From positions 1 to 61,751 of the forward strand of contig PLNS01000026.1 of the NCBI GenBank assembly GCA_003141855.1: a stretch of 61,751 bases of DNA. The letters run 5' to 3'. Below, piece by piece: positions 50,688-60,715 of this stretch. Under the pieces are notes generated by a model. The model ran no database searches. It had not been told where the DNA came from and saw only the letters and a program-made list of their open reading frames with translations. The first letter of the stretch is position 1; each line of letters starts with the position of its first letter. The stretch is from Candidatus Bathyarchaeota archaeon (GTDB lineage: Archaea; Thermoproteota; Bathyarchaeia; Bathyarchaeales; Bathycorpusculaceae). The translations under genes and the position numbers were made by a program.

Positions 50688-51263
50688 TTACCAATCATCC
50701 CGTTTGCTTAATTGCTCTTTCTTCATTGTTTTTTCAATTCCACGGTAAATGTCCTTCTCCGATTCGGAAACAACCGCTAAATCTTTTCCTGCAACGCTTT
50801 TAACGCTTGGAACTTTAACGAACCTGGATTCTCGGGTTTGAGGAACATAATCCACAGTCACTTCCTTGAAGGTCTGAGAAAGTTTTTCGCCTGAAGACCA
50901 CAACTCGTACATTTCCACTTTTATGATGTGCGGCCCCGCAGGTATCCCCTTCATGTCCAGCACAGGCGTAAACTCGAAATCATCTGTCGCCAAAGGACCC
51001 TGAGGAATCCTGATGGAGACGGAGTTGATTTGTTGGTTGTCAAACCATAAATCCGACTGTACCTTTGAAAAAGCGGTTTTTGAGGGAGCCAGCTTGAAGC
51101 CGACTTTGAGGGCTAACTCATCCTCTTTAGTTAAGGTACCAATGTCAGTTATGATTATCCGTTTTTCTTGAACCTGTGCGGTCGTTTTGGCTAGTTCCTG
51201 CTTTGGGGCAATAGGCAGATTGTCCAGAGTCAGTTGCTTAGATTCTTTGAGGTTTTTTGGCAT
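50688..51263 (-). CDS. Hypothetical beta-sandwich protein
   Basis: 191 residues. The middle part (LWFDNQQINSVSIRIPQGPL; GIPAGPHIIKVEMYELWSSG) has the alternating strand pattern of an Ig-like or C2-like domain; the ends are charged and probably flexible. In line with 51275-51478, 11 nt downstream of it. No family recognised. Confidence 0.6.
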   Translation of the reverse strand: MPKNLKESKQLTLDNLPIAPKQELAKTTAQVQEKRIIITDIGTLTKEDELALKVGFKLAPSKTAFSKVQSDLWFDNQQINSVSIRIPQGPLATDDFEFTPVLDMKGIPAGPHIIKVEMYELWSSGEKLSQTFKEVTVDYVPQTRESRFVKVPSVKSVAGKDLAVVSESEKDIYRGIEKTMKKEQLSKRDDW

Positions 51264-51274
51264 TTTCTTCTTCT

Positions 51275-51478
51275 TTATTTAATTGGCTGCTTGGTTTTAT
51301 CCTCTTCTTTGCTGTTTTCCTTTGCTAGTTCTTCTTCTAGAACCTGAATTGCGGTTCTTATGCGAAGCAGAGTGTTTTTAAGATTCATCTGCTTGTTTTC
51401 CAGTTCAGCTAGTGTTTTTTGCCCTGCCGCATATTCAGCTCTGAGTTCTTTCAAACGTTGTTCAAGTTGCCGTTTCAT
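51275..51478 (-). CDS. Short coiled-coil protein
   Basis: 67 residues from ATG 51478 (the frame continues to 51565 with a hydrophobic, unlikely extension). One long heptad-type helix KRQLEQRLKELRAEYAAGQK continuing to VLEEELAKEN. Between two unrecognised genes on the same strand; an assembly or adaptor role is possible. Confidence 0.55.
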   Translation of the reverse strand: MKRQLEQRLKELRAEYAAGQKTLAELENKQMNLKNTLLRIRTAIQVLEEELAKENSKEEDKTKQPIK

Positions 51479-51564
51479 GAAGATCCCATTTAAGCAAGAT
51501 GCGAACACGTCTAAAATCCTTCCCTCATCAAACTGCTTTGAAAATAGAAGAAAAAACAAAACCA

Positions 51565-52113
51565 TTAGCCACGCAAGTTTAATGGTTTTTTAAATATTTC
51601 TTCGCGCCACTTATGCTCCCAGCTTGCCCAACCAGTCTTCACAAGACCCTCTCTCAAATGAGGTTTTTCAGCAACCCACTCCAGAAACGTCCAGAAGCGC
51701 CTCTTGTCTTTGAGCATTTCCTCGGGCACGCCTTTTTCAATGCACCATCTGATGTAGGCGCTTTCAACCAACGACTTAAGTTCGCCTGTGGATTCGACTC
51801 TTTGAACTTTGAACCCTTGACTTTCTAAGTACAAGGCTACGCTGGATAGAACGTATTCTGAACAAACTTTAAAACAGGTTTCAGCGTCAGGCTGCAATAC
51901 TGTGATGATTTCGTTGGCGATTTTTACTGCGTCTTCTAAGTATTTTTTGTTTTTGAAGTTGGGGGGCTGAAAGGAAGCGGTGGGGATTCTTCGTTCCATC
52001 AGCATGGGGTGCGGGGGCTTGAGTGCGCCTACCACAACGCCCAGTAAGAGGTCGCTCCATCCTGAAGCGTCTACCAGAATGGTTTTGTCAGGTAGAAAAC
52101 AGTCCAACGCCAA
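51565..52113 (-). CDS. Hypothetical soluble protein
   Basis: 182 residues. Starts DCFLPDKTILVDASGWSDLL and later has a mixed alpha/beta pattern with Cys residues (ETCFKVCSEYVL) and a Trp-rich end (TGWASWEHKWREE). The Asp-containing first strand recalls RNase H-like folds, but I cannot confirm this. First gene of a probable three-gene minus-strand group. Confidence 0.6.
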   Translation of the reverse strand: MALDCFLPDKTILVDASGWSDLLLGVVVGALKPPHPMLMERRIPTASFQPPNFKNKKYLEDAVKIANEIITVLQPDAETCFKVCSEYVLSSVALYLESQGFKVQRVESTGELKSLVESAYIRWCIEKGVPEEMLKDKRRFWTFLEWVAEKPHLREGLVKTGWASWEHKWREEIFKKPLNLRG

Positions 52114-52240
52114 GCTTAATCACCCAAGATACAGAGGTATGTGCGTGTTTGTTTTTCTATCTTTTGTTTATTGAACCTAACTCTTGCAGGAAATTTGAAA
52201 AAGAAGTTTCAGAACCGCTTGACCCAAAATAGGAGAAAAA

Positions 52241-52388
52241 GGGGATTGCAAACCCCTTCACGCACTTATCGGTTAAGTGGTTCCGAGCGGAAATTCCCCG
52301 CTATTATTGTAATAATGGTTCTCTGTGGATATTCGTTTGTATGTCCTTTTAGGGATATACAGGTCAGGGCATCAATTAAAAAGGACAT
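52241..52388. ncRNA. Candidate structured RNA or multi-hairpin element
   Basis: Four hairpins follow one another: GGGG/CCCC (52241-52256), CACTTA/TAAGTG (52263-52279), AGCGG/CCGCT (52286-52302), ATTATT/AATAAT (52303-52316). A longer 10-bp inverted repeat, ATGTCCTTTT/AAAAGGACAT, comes next (52341-52350 and 52379-52388). No coding frame crosses it. Strand and promoter are not determined. It fills most of the 52114-52526 gap. Confidence 0.4.
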
Positions 52389-52526
52389 TTAGTTTAGCTC
52401 CCGAGCGCTTTTACCTTTTTTTCGTTAGCCTACGTGAGATTCCAGCGCAAAAGAAAATGCCAAATTGACCTTCATTTTTGCGATTCTCCACCAAATTGTA
52501 GTATAATCTGACGCTTCATTCAAAGT

Positions 52527-53222
52527 GTGTCCAAAGTCATAAAAGGAGATACAGCTAAATTATCAATGACCTACATGCATCACCCAACATTCGTAATAAT
52601 AACGTTCAGTCTACTGTTATTGGCTTTCTTATTTTCCAACGCCATCGCTGCAGGCATACAAATAGACAACACCGCAACTGTTACAACAGTTATTGACGGT
52701 AGCTCATTTACCATTAATTCTGGAAAAACAATAAAACTGGCAGGCATTGAGACCCCGCAATCAGGTCAACCTGGCTATAATGAAGCAAAATCTTACCTCA
52801 AAAGCATACTGTTCCTTGATGGACAATACGTTCAGGGAAAGACTGTCTACTTAGACATTGATAACATAGCAGCAACCGACCAGTATGGCAGACTAATGAG
52901 CGTAGCCTACATCGATTACAATTCAACCCATTACGAAAACGTCAACATGGCTATGCTAGTGAACAACTATGCGGTTCCCAGCAGCCTCAACAACAGCGAA
53001 TTTAATCCATCAAGCTGGACATGGTTTATACCAAAAAACACACCTTCACCCTCCCCAACCTCTACGCCAGCCCCAACAGCAACTCCAAGCATGACACCCT
53101 ACAGTCCACCACCGACACCTACTCCAAGCCCTGAAGTTCCAGAGTTTTCAGCAGTAACTATCCTTATAATCATAAGTCTAGCATCGGCAATAATTGTAAA
53201 GCTTCATAAAAAGAAAAGTTAG
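52527..53222 (+). CDS. Surface SNase-fold protein with PEF-type anchor
   Basis: 231 residues. Signal helix (FVIITFSLLLLAFLFSNAIA), a staphylococcal-nuclease-like domain (TVIDGSSFTINSGKTIKLAG ... DQYGRLMSVAYI), a Pro/Thr/Ser stalk, then PEFSAVTILIIISLASAI and a Lys end, which fits archaeosortase-type PEF processing. Four catalytic positions differ from SNase: Asp21 to Ser, Arg35 to Lys, Asp40 to Glu, Glu43 to Gln, while the second Arg (YGR) remains. It may bind but not cut nucleic acid. Confidence 0.75.
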   Translation: MSKVIKGDTAKLSMTYMHHPTFVIITFSLLLLAFLFSNAIAAGIQIDNTATVTTVIDGSSFTINSGKTIKLAGIETPQSGQPGYNEAKSYLKSILFLDGQYVQGKTVYLDIDNIAATDQYGRLMSVAYIDYNSTHYENVNMAMLVNNYAVPSSLNNSEFNPSSWTWFIPKNTPSPSPTSTPAPTATPSMTPYSPPPTPTPSPEVPEFSAVTILIIISLASAIIVKLHKKKS

Positions 53223-53267
53223 AAGGAGTTAATTCTCCTCCCATGCAGTGTGCCCCTTAGAGCAGGT

Positions 53268-56200
53268 TTACTTTTTCTTTCTGCGAACCAGTATAAGGGA
53301 ACCCGCGGCAACAGCTATAGCAGCGCCAATACCTATGGCTATTACTATGGTTTGTATCGGCATCGGCTCTGTCGTGGTCGGTTTTGGAGTTACGCTGTTG
53401 GGCTGTGGAGTTGGAGTAGCGCGTGGAGGTTGTGTCGGCTCGGAAGTTTGCTGAGGAGTTGGCTGGGGAGTTGGTTGATTTGTTGGTGGAGGAGTTGGCT
53501 GCGAAGTAGGTGGAGGCGTAGGTTGAGTTGGCTGGTAATCGGTACCCTTACTCACTAGCACGGAAACTTCAGGATCATTGTAGATTGAGTAACCGTCCCA
53601 TTTTGGAAAGCTTTGAGTTAGGAAGTACATTGATTGCGATATGTCAAAGCCAGTTGATGACTTGCCTGCGTCAGATTGGAAGCTTGACTGGAAGTTTTGT
53701 AGTGACGTTGTCTGGCTAGTTACATTGAATGTTCTTACGTCATCGGTTGATGTTGACGGCTTGCCCCAGTCATATGTACTTCCAAGTTTGACAGAAGCAA
53801 ACGTTAGACCTGCTAATTGAGAGGCAAGATCAAACTGTGAAGACTGCGTGACTTTAGTATTGTCGATGCTTGTTCCATTATCACCTTTAACGTTCCAACC
53901 CATAGATGTCGATGCTGTAACATAGTAGTTAATCGCTAAGCTTCTGTTAGCAAGTACATCATTGCCGCTCACAGGAACCATTACACCGCTGTTGTTCGAT
54001 TCTCTGCCGTCTATTACAGTGGGGTCTAAATTCCAGTTCCCAACTCGTTGATCAATTTTCATCGAAGCAGTATTGTACTGTGTTGAGCCCGAAGTTTGGT
54101 TTCCACCAAAGTGAACCATAAATGATAGTTCATCGACAGACGAGTCGGTTGGCCTGTTGTTGAAGTCTGGAGAGTTAAAGTCCGCGCCGAAAATTGGTTT
54201 ATCCCACCATCCCCACATGGAGCGTTGGTCGCTGTATGGGAATAGTGTTCCATTTACGTCTTTGTAAGCAACTCCAAAGTCGACGATCGCATCCAATGGA
54301 ACAGTCATGCTGCCTGATGGATCAGAGTTTCCGAAGGCTTGCCCTGGAGATACAAAGCTTATGTTTTGGACACTTTTAGGCATGAAGTAATGAGTCTGAG
54401 TGTCATTGAATAGGCTTAATCCAGCGAACTCGTACCTTAAGTCAACTCCAGCACTCGATGAGCTATTGCTTGAAAGGACATTCACGTTGTAGTTTTGGTC
54501 GGTTCCAAACCAGATCCAATTCCATTCGTTTGCGTTATCGCTTATCCAATTCCAGTTTTGGCTCTTAGCTTTCGCTAATACATCCGCCCAAGTTTGGTTC
54601 TGAACCATGTAGCCTATGTCCCAGTAACCAGCATTTTGCAGACCAGTCACATTATCTATTACTGTATTCTTTATTTGATTCATCTCTTGACTGCCCACAC
54701 CGCTCATATCAGACGCATGGTACCACACGTATGATTCATCCCACTGGGTTGTCCAAGATACATGGAGTTTACCCATCCAAGCACCAACATGAACCTCATC
54801 GCCTACTTTTGATGAATTCGGATTCCAATTTAAGTCAACCCACATGCGGTCAACGGTTTCATTTCGCAACTCAGAGCCAGTGTGTATTTTGCGTACAAAG
54901 TATTGGTCATTTGTTGTTGCTGTGTTGCCGTCCAAGTCAATCGCGCCAGTGCCTTCAACGATTTTGAAGGCTTTCATGCCCCACATTCCGAACTGTGGTG
55001 TCCCGACTATCAGATTGTTGACTTTGCACGAGGTTGATATACTGAGATCAGCTAGCCTCCAAGTGAAGATGTTTCCCCAAGCTTGATGTGTTTTGTAAAC
55101 GTTCATGGTTTCCATCTGTACAGGCACGTTTTGGCTATCAATTGTGACTTGGTAGGAGGGTGTCCAATTATTTTGTTGTCCAAGCTCGTATGAGTTTCCA
55201 TCGAGATTTATTGTGTTTATTTGTGTGATCATTAAGTTGTTGTTCCAGTACCCATTTTGCATTAGCGTAACTGTGTAGACTGCGCCATCGAGAGTAACAT
55301 TAATTGAGTTTGGATATCTATTGAGGGCTTGTTGTAGTGACCAGTCTCCCCCATTCCATCTATCTATAACGGGGCTCGGGTCGAGAACAAAATATTGTAC
55401 TCCGTCAGGGGTAGTATAATTGAATCGGGGGTAGTAATCACTTAGTTGTCCTGTGAAAACTTGAGATCTTATGGTGTCAGAAAGGTTTCCCCACCAATCG
55501 TCTACAAGTTGCAGACTGATTCTGCTATTGTCCAAAGCGTTTACCAGATAATATTCGGTGCCTTCGTGCAGTATTGTTTCGGTGGTAGCATTCATCCACA
55601 ACCAATTGCTACGGTCAGTAGAGATAGTTGGTGCTTGGTATGTTGTTGGGGTAAATATTTGGCGGGGGTCTGATTGGTTAGGGTCGACTATGTTATATGT
55701 GATTCCAGAGTCAGTTACGTTGTAGTAGGTTAATACGTTTCTAAACAGGAACATTTGTGTTCCAATTATGGTGAAGTATTGATTTAATGAGTCAACCCTT
55801 TGAACGTTAAGGCGGGTTCCATTCGTTAACACGATATATTGGCCATGATTGTCGCCACCGACATTAGATGTTGTCACTTCAACCTTCAAAGTATCGTTTA
55901 GATAGACACAGTAGCCACCTTGCACTATTGGAACCGTCTTGTTTCCAGATGCAGCATCGCCGTCTTTGAACTGCCACTGCGGGTTACTCCAACCGTTACC
56001 ATTCCAACCGAACTGTTGCGGGCTATAGATTTTTTGTCCGTCCAGTGTAATGCAGTAGTAAACGTTCAAGTTGTTGTTCCCTGGTATGTATGCACCATTG
56101 ATTGTGGCTGGGTTGTTGTTCCAGTTGTAATTATAGCGGGTTGCTGGTCCATAGGTAGTACCGATGACTTTGAAGTCTGTTCCCATTGGAACCTCTGCGC

Positions 56201-59200
56201 CATTTTCAAAGTAAACGCCTGTTTGAGAAATAGTGATGCTGTAGATGACTATTTTGTCGAAGACTTGTGTCGGTTGTGAAGTAAACGGAATTAATTTAGT
56301 ATAGTTGGTTCCTGGAATTGCCTCATGGATTTCTTGTTGCCAACTGGCTGGGTTATTCCAGTCAAAGTATATGTTTTGGTTATCTAATGTTTTGAAGTAG
56401 TTGCGGATTACTGGCTGCCCTGTGATGTTGTCAGTGGTGCTTTCCATTCTAGCAACGGAATCAGTTGTATAGTACGTTTGGTTGCCAACTTGGACTTTCC
56501 AAACAATAAGGTACATTCCTGAATTAACATTGATTCGCGTTCCATTTGAAGTCAGGTAATTAGTAGAGTTTTCATAGTCATAGCCGTAGCGGTTTGCAGA
56601 CCATATTTTCTGAGTTTGGTCATAACCCGTTGTTGTAACCAAACTGCCTGTAGGTGTTAACTGACCTGATTGTTGTACATAGCTACCATAGCTTACCACC
56701 CAGCCGTTTTGTGTAATATTCCAGTAGTCTTGTCCGTTAATGCTTGAGTAGAAAGCGTTGTAATCTACTGTTGGATATGATACAGCTTGTCTAGATCCAT
56801 CGACGATTATGTAGTAGGTTTGGCTATTGCTGTCAAGGTTTAAGATGTAAACTGTGCCGTTGACAGATATGGACTTTAAAGTCTGCAGCTTCTGACCTGA
56901 AGATTCTATACCCTGTAGATCCCACTGGGATGTTGCCATTGCTCCTGGATAGGGCAGTTCATATTTTGTTCCACCGTCAAGACCTATATCAGTGTAAAAG
57001 TAACTCTGTACGCAACTATCACCAGTCGGACCTCTGCTGGGAATCAACAGGGTTTCACCTTCATAGGTTGCCTGATAATACTGATCGGGCATTCCAATTA
57101 AATAGTCAAATCCGCTGATTGTTACTACGCGTTGGTTATCTGGCACTGAGTATGGATCTTTGATTGTTATGCGTGTTCCATTTTTCATCACTAGATAATA
57201 TCCTGAACCATCGGGAAGAGGTTGCCAGTTTCCTGGATCTCGCAACAGAACAACATTGTTGTTGAGTCTAACGCCTGAACCAACCGATTGGACGAGTAAT
57301 GTAGCATCAGTTTCAATGTAAGCTTGATTACTTATTTCCCAATGATTGGATGTGCTATTATAGATGGATTGCTCAAATGGAGCATTCCGATAAATCCGTG
57401 TACCATTTAACAGATCATAGTGGTAGGGCACTATATCACCCATAGATGGATCCACGAAGTGTTCTGACCAATCTTGGGTTGCACGACTCATGTACGTATC
57501 TACAACTGTCCCGTTAGGGAGCGCAAGTTTCGAGCCACTAACAATCAGGTATGCATCAGTCATGTTCAAGTTTATAGATCGAATGATTGTTTGGTACGCC
57601 TGGCCAACGAAAATCTTTGTTCCATTTAACAACTGATAGTATTCAGGCTGTCGTCCTAAGCTAGGATTGTAGGGGTCATTAAGCAGGTACTGCACCCAGT
57701 TCTGCTGCTGTGCCTGGTCGTATTGAACCTGAGGCTTAATCATAAAGTTAGTGCCGGCTATCGTTATGTAGGGTGTTTGGTCAATTTGATACTTGGTGCC
57801 GTCATAAGTTGTAAAGAGTGGATTTGAGGGTCTATTAACAAGCCATGCTGATCCTCCCGTAACTGTATCGTTAACGTAGTAGGTTGGCTCGGAAATCCAT
57901 TCAGTAGTTAGATGTTCTCCCCAGCCTTGGCTTGGATCCTGGCCGTAGGACATGTTTTGGAAAATCATGCTATACCAGTAGTTGCCTTGGGGAGCTGCAG
58001 AATTGAAAGTTACGTTTAAATTAACTTGGACTATGCCATCTACGGATGTTACGTTTGCTGAGGTCATGTTCGCATAGGAAGGATACACTAGAAACGCAGG
58101 GTCCATGTTATCGACCCAGCTCGTAGTTGTATCAATCCAAATATTAAGTGAGTTAGGGTTTAGTGCGTATTCTGTTTGGTTCAGACGGTAATATGCCCAA
58201 TGCCAATCAGTGAGGGTGGTTTGATTCCATATAAGATGGGGAGACTCCACCCAATCCCAAGTGCCTTCAGCTAAATTATATTCTGTATGCCAGTCTGTGA
58301 CATTTACAAATGCCCAACCCTGATGTTCGCCGTAGACATACATGTTAACGTTAGTTCGATTATAAGACAACGCGGTTATTTGTCCGTTATCCAAGTTTTT
58401 AATTAATCGAATTTCAACTTCTGAGTTGGAACTTTGGTTGGCGCTCCATGTGCCAAAATTTGAGCGGAAAGCTACTCCAACAGCATCCAAGTTTTCATAT
58501 ATTTGTGAACTTCCATATATTTGGCTTTGTACTGTGAAAGGTTTTCCTTGGTTTATTTGGAACATGGAGGTTGTTGATTGATGACCTTGAGAGTCTATTA
58601 TGGTTGAAACTGCTACTGGTCTATCAACAAATATTTGGAAGGCACTTGGATCCGTGTTTTGCCAGTTAGCCCAAATTTGGTTGTTAGCGTTAAACACGTT
58701 TACGTTTAAGTTGTATTGATCTTGACTATAGCTTGTTGAGTTAGAGAATAAGCCAACAAACTCGACAACCCAATTGTTGGCGGCGGTTTGGTAACTATTG
58801 CAGTCAGGCAGTGAAAGGTCATAAACTTTGCTTGATGGGTCAGATGCGTTTATGTCATTTAGCACTTGGTAATTAACTTGTCTTTGTAGATTTTCGTCGT
58901 ATGATGAATAACCGTAGCCTACTTTTATTGCGAAACTGCGGGTTGCTTGATTGTATATTAAGTATAGTTGGTCTGAAACATATTGTTGTTGTATCATTAT
59001 TTTGTTTGTGTTAGTCGCAGGGTCCCACATCTGGTTTGTTACATTGATCTGGTGATTATTGTTCTGTAAACTGGTCCAACGTTGTTCGAGATGTGGACCA
59101 TATTCCTGCTGATTTCTAGTGATAAGAGCGGTACTGTTCCAGTAATAGGTTCCAGATATGTCATTATACATCCAGCCGCCTTGTTCTGTTACAACTTTTT

Positions 59201-60176
59201 GGTACCAACTTGTGACATTTACGTATTCTTGGATATTCCAAGGTAGATTAATGCCTACCGTTATGTTAGAAAATTGAGCACTTGTAACATTAAATCGCAT
59301 CATCCATTTAGCGCCTTTAGAGATGGAGAGCACCGGATTATTTTGCATGTCAAGTTTTTCGAAAGCCCAAGTATCCTGAGATCCACCATACATAAAACTG
59401 GGCTCGCCCACAGCAACCATACGGTTGGAGGAAGTAGTTCCTGGCCCAGATTGAGAGTTAACGTCGATCCAATTATTGAATTGGTCCGTAATCTGTAGAT
59501 TAACAAAATATGGTGCTATTGGTGTAGAAGAATTGAAAGAGCCGACAATTTGAATTCTCCAACCAAGTTCAGTTTGTGTAATATTGCTTAGTTGAGAGTT
59601 AAATTGGTAGAAGCCGGTTTGCTGTGGTTGAGGTGGCTGTGGTGGCTGCCCGATGTTACTGTTACCTGTTTGATTGTTAATTGAGCTGTCTATGTGCCAG
59701 GCGTTTGTTTCGTTCCAATTGTTCTGTTGCATCAGGTTCACATACATCATTCTGCAGTTGGCATTGCCGGTTACTGTACCATTTTCTGATCGCAAATCAG
59801 ACATCCATTGTAGTCCAGCTTGCCCAAGTGTAGCATTGCCAACGAAAATGCTTTTTTGGACATCTATCCGTATAGTGAAAGCCTGACCCAAAGGCAGATA
59901 ATTAGTATCTGTAACTTCTGTACCATTTTGCTGGAAAATAGTGAAAGTTGGAATGGGGCCAAATTGCCATCCTTGGCTTGTCCAATTCCAAGAGTCTTGG
60001 GTTGTATTTTGTTGGCTTTGCCAAGAAACATTGTTGCCTTGAGGTCCATTTTGTTGTTGAACAGGGTCAACAGCTTTAATTGGAGTTAAGAACGCCATTG
60101 AAAAAATTATACTTAGAACAAGTAGACTTGAGACCGCATTTTTTGTTTTTTTCTTGCTTATGCAAATTGCAAACAT
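53268..60176 (-). CDS. Giant cell-surface protein (2302 residues)
   Basis: N-terminal signal sequence (VSSLLVLSIIFSMAFLTPIK), then a very long Asn/Gln/Trp/Tyr-rich beta ectodomain with many N-glycosylation sequons. At the end are a Pro/Thr/Gln stalk, one membrane helix (TIVIAIGIGAAIAVAAGSLI) and a basic stop (VRRKKK). Recurring short units such as LLNGTKIFVG, LLNGTRIYRN, MKNGTRITIK and LTNGTRLNVQ suggest internal duplication of a beta module. It is probably an S-layer or adhesin-like protein. The frame is unbroken over 6.9 kb. The promoter lies in the 200-bp gap before 60380. Confidence 0.88.
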   Translation of the reverse strand: MFAICISKKKTKNAVSSLLVLSIIFSMAFLTPIKAVDPVQQQNGPQGNNVSWQSQQNTTQDSWNWTSQGWQFGPIPTFTIFQQNGTEVTDTNYLPLGQAFTIRIDVQKSIFVGNATLGQAGLQWMSDLRSENGTVTGNANCRMMYVNLMQQNNWNETNAWHIDSSINNQTGNSNIGQPPQPPQPQQTGFYQFNSQLSNITQTELGWRIQIVGSFNSSTPIAPYFVNLQITDQFNNWIDVNSQSGPGTTSSNRMVAVGEPSFMYGGSQDTWAFEKLDMQNNPVLSISKGAKWMMRFNVTSAQFSNITVGINLPWNIQEYVNVTSWYQKVVTEQGGWMYNDISGTYYWNSTALITRNQQEYGPHLEQRWTSLQNNNHQINVTNQMWDPATNTNKIMIQQQYVSDQLYLIYNQATRSFAIKVGYGYSSYDENLQRQVNYQVLNDINASDPSSKVYDLSLPDCNSYQTAANNWVVEFVGLFSNSTSYSQDQYNLNVNVFNANNQIWANWQNTDPSAFQIFVDRPVAVSTIIDSQGHQSTTSMFQINQGKPFTVQSQIYGSSQIYENLDAVGVAFRSNFGTWSANQSSNSEVEIRLIKNLDNGQITALSYNRTNVNMYVYGEHQGWAFVNVTDWHTEYNLAEGTWDWVESPHLIWNQTTLTDWHWAYYRLNQTEYALNPNSLNIWIDTTTSWVDNMDPAFLVYPSYANMTSANVTSVDGIVQVNLNVTFNSAAPQGNYWYSMIFQNMSYGQDPSQGWGEHLTTEWISEPTYYVNDTVTGGSAWLVNRPSNPLFTTYDGTKYQIDQTPYITIAGTNFMIKPQVQYDQAQQQNWVQYLLNDPYNPSLGRQPEYYQLLNGTKIFVGQAYQTIIRSINLNMTDAYLIVSGSKLALPNGTVVDTYMSRATQDWSEHFVDPSMGDIVPYHYDLLNGTRIYRNAPFEQSIYNSTSNHWEISNQAYIETDATLLVQSVGSGVRLNNNVVLLRDPGNWQPLPDGSGYYLVMKNGTRITIKDPYSVPDNQRVVTISGFDYLIGMPDQYYQATYEGETLLIPSRGPTGDSCVQSYFYTDIGLDGGTKYELPYPGAMATSQWDLQGIESSGQKLQTLKSISVNGTVYILNLDSNSQTYYIIVDGSRQAVSYPTVDYNAFYSSINGQDYWNITQNGWVVSYGSYVQQSGQLTPTGSLVTTTGYDQTQKIWSANRYGYDYENSTNYLTSNGTRINVNSGMYLIVWKVQVGNQTYYTTDSVARMESTTDNITGQPVIRNYFKTLDNQNIYFDWNNPASWQQEIHEAIPGTNYTKLIPFTSQPTQVFDKIVIYSITISQTGVYFENGAEVPMGTDFKVIGTTYGPATRYNYNWNNNPATINGAYIPGNNNLNVYYCITLDGQKIYSPQQFGWNGNGWSNPQWQFKDGDAASGNKTVPIVQGGYCVYLNDTLKVEVTTSNVGGDNHGQYIVLTNGTRLNVQRVDSLNQYFTIIGTQMFLFRNVLTYYNVTDSGITYNIVDPNQSDPRQIFTPTTYQAPTISTDRSNWLWMNATTETILHEGTEYYLVNALDNSRISLQLVDDWWGNLSDTIRSQVFTGQLSDYYPRFNYTTPDGVQYFVLDPSPVIDRWNGGDWSLQQALNRYPNSINVTLDGAVYTVTLMQNGYWNNNLMITQINTINLDGNSYELGQQNNWTPSYQVTIDSQNVPVQMETMNVYKTHQAWGNIFTWRLADLSISTSCKVNNLIVGTPQFGMWGMKAFKIVEGTGAIDLDGNTATTNDQYFVRKIHTGSELRNETVDRMWVDLNWNPNSSKVGDEVHVGAWMGKLHVSWTTQWDESYVWYHASDMSGVGSQEMNQIKNTVIDNVTGLQNAGYWDIGYMVQNQTWADVLAKAKSQNWNWISDNANEWNWIWFGTDQNYNVNVLSSNSSSSAGVDLRYEFAGLSLFNDTQTHYFMPKSVQNISFVSPGQAFGNSDPSGSMTVPLDAIVDFGVAYKDVNGTLFPYSDQRSMWGWWDKPIFGADFNSPDFNNRPTDSSVDELSFMVHFGGNQTSGSTQYNTASMKIDQRVGNWNLDPTVIDGRESNNSGVMVPVSGNDVLANRSLAINYYVTASTSMGWNVKGDNGTSIDNTKVTQSSQFDLASQLAGLTFASVKLGSTYDWGKPSTSTDDVRTFNVTSQTTSLQNFQSSFQSDAGKSSTGFDISQSMYFLTQSFPKWDGYSIYNDPEVSVLVSKGTDYQPTQPTPPPTSQPTPPPTNQPTPQPTPQQTSEPTQPPRATPTPQPNSVTPKPTTTEPMPIQTIVIAIGIGAAIAVAAGSLILVRRKKK

Positions 60177-60379
60177 GACTAGCTCAACTTAGACCTTCTT
60201 TGCAAAGAAATGGCTATTTAACGTTATGGAGCCAAAATTCACATTACAACTCAAGGATGAACCCGTTTTTTGTACTTTGAAAGTAGGGTTATAATTTTAA
60301 TAATGGAGCACCAAGTCTTATTCTGGCCGCACATAAGTTCCCTTAAGAATTAAACCGAAGGATTTGGTTAGTGAGCATA

Positions 60380-60700
60380 TCAGTTTTCTTTTGAGAGTTT
60401 TTCCGCCAATTCAGTTCCTTCTGTAGTGAGCTCGTATTGACGGTACTCGTTGCGGTGCGTGTATTTCGTCTGTCCTTTCACTAAGTGGGCTCTTTCGAGC
60501 ACGACCAAATCTTGCTTATTTTTGTTCGAATCTTGCTGTTTGGTTCCTTCAACTGAATAAATTATATCCAGTGTCTTATCTTTAGCCAACTTGAGTAGAA
60601 GAGATTTGTAGCGGTTTATCCCTTCCTCAAAATCTGTTTCTTTACGTTCTTTATCTTCTTCAGCTACCTTATTTAACATCATCTTGAGTTCTGAGGACAT
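60380..60700 (-). CDS. Small winged-helix-like protein
   Basis: 106 residues from ATG 60700. Charged N-terminal helices (ELKMMLNKVAEEDKERKETD) and a C-terminal wing-like part (LVVLERAHLVKGQTKYTHRN, then YELTTEGTELAEKL), whose TTEG ending is typical of archaeal winged helices. It is upstream of the giant surface gene on the same strand and might control it. Confidence 0.6.
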   Translation of the reverse strand: MSSELKMMLNKVAEEDKERKETDFEEGINRYKSLLLKLAKDKTLDIIYSVEGTKQQDSNKNKQDLVVLERAHLVKGQTKYTHRNEYRQYELTTEGTELAEKLSKEN

Positions 60701-60715
60701 ACAGACACCGACCAA

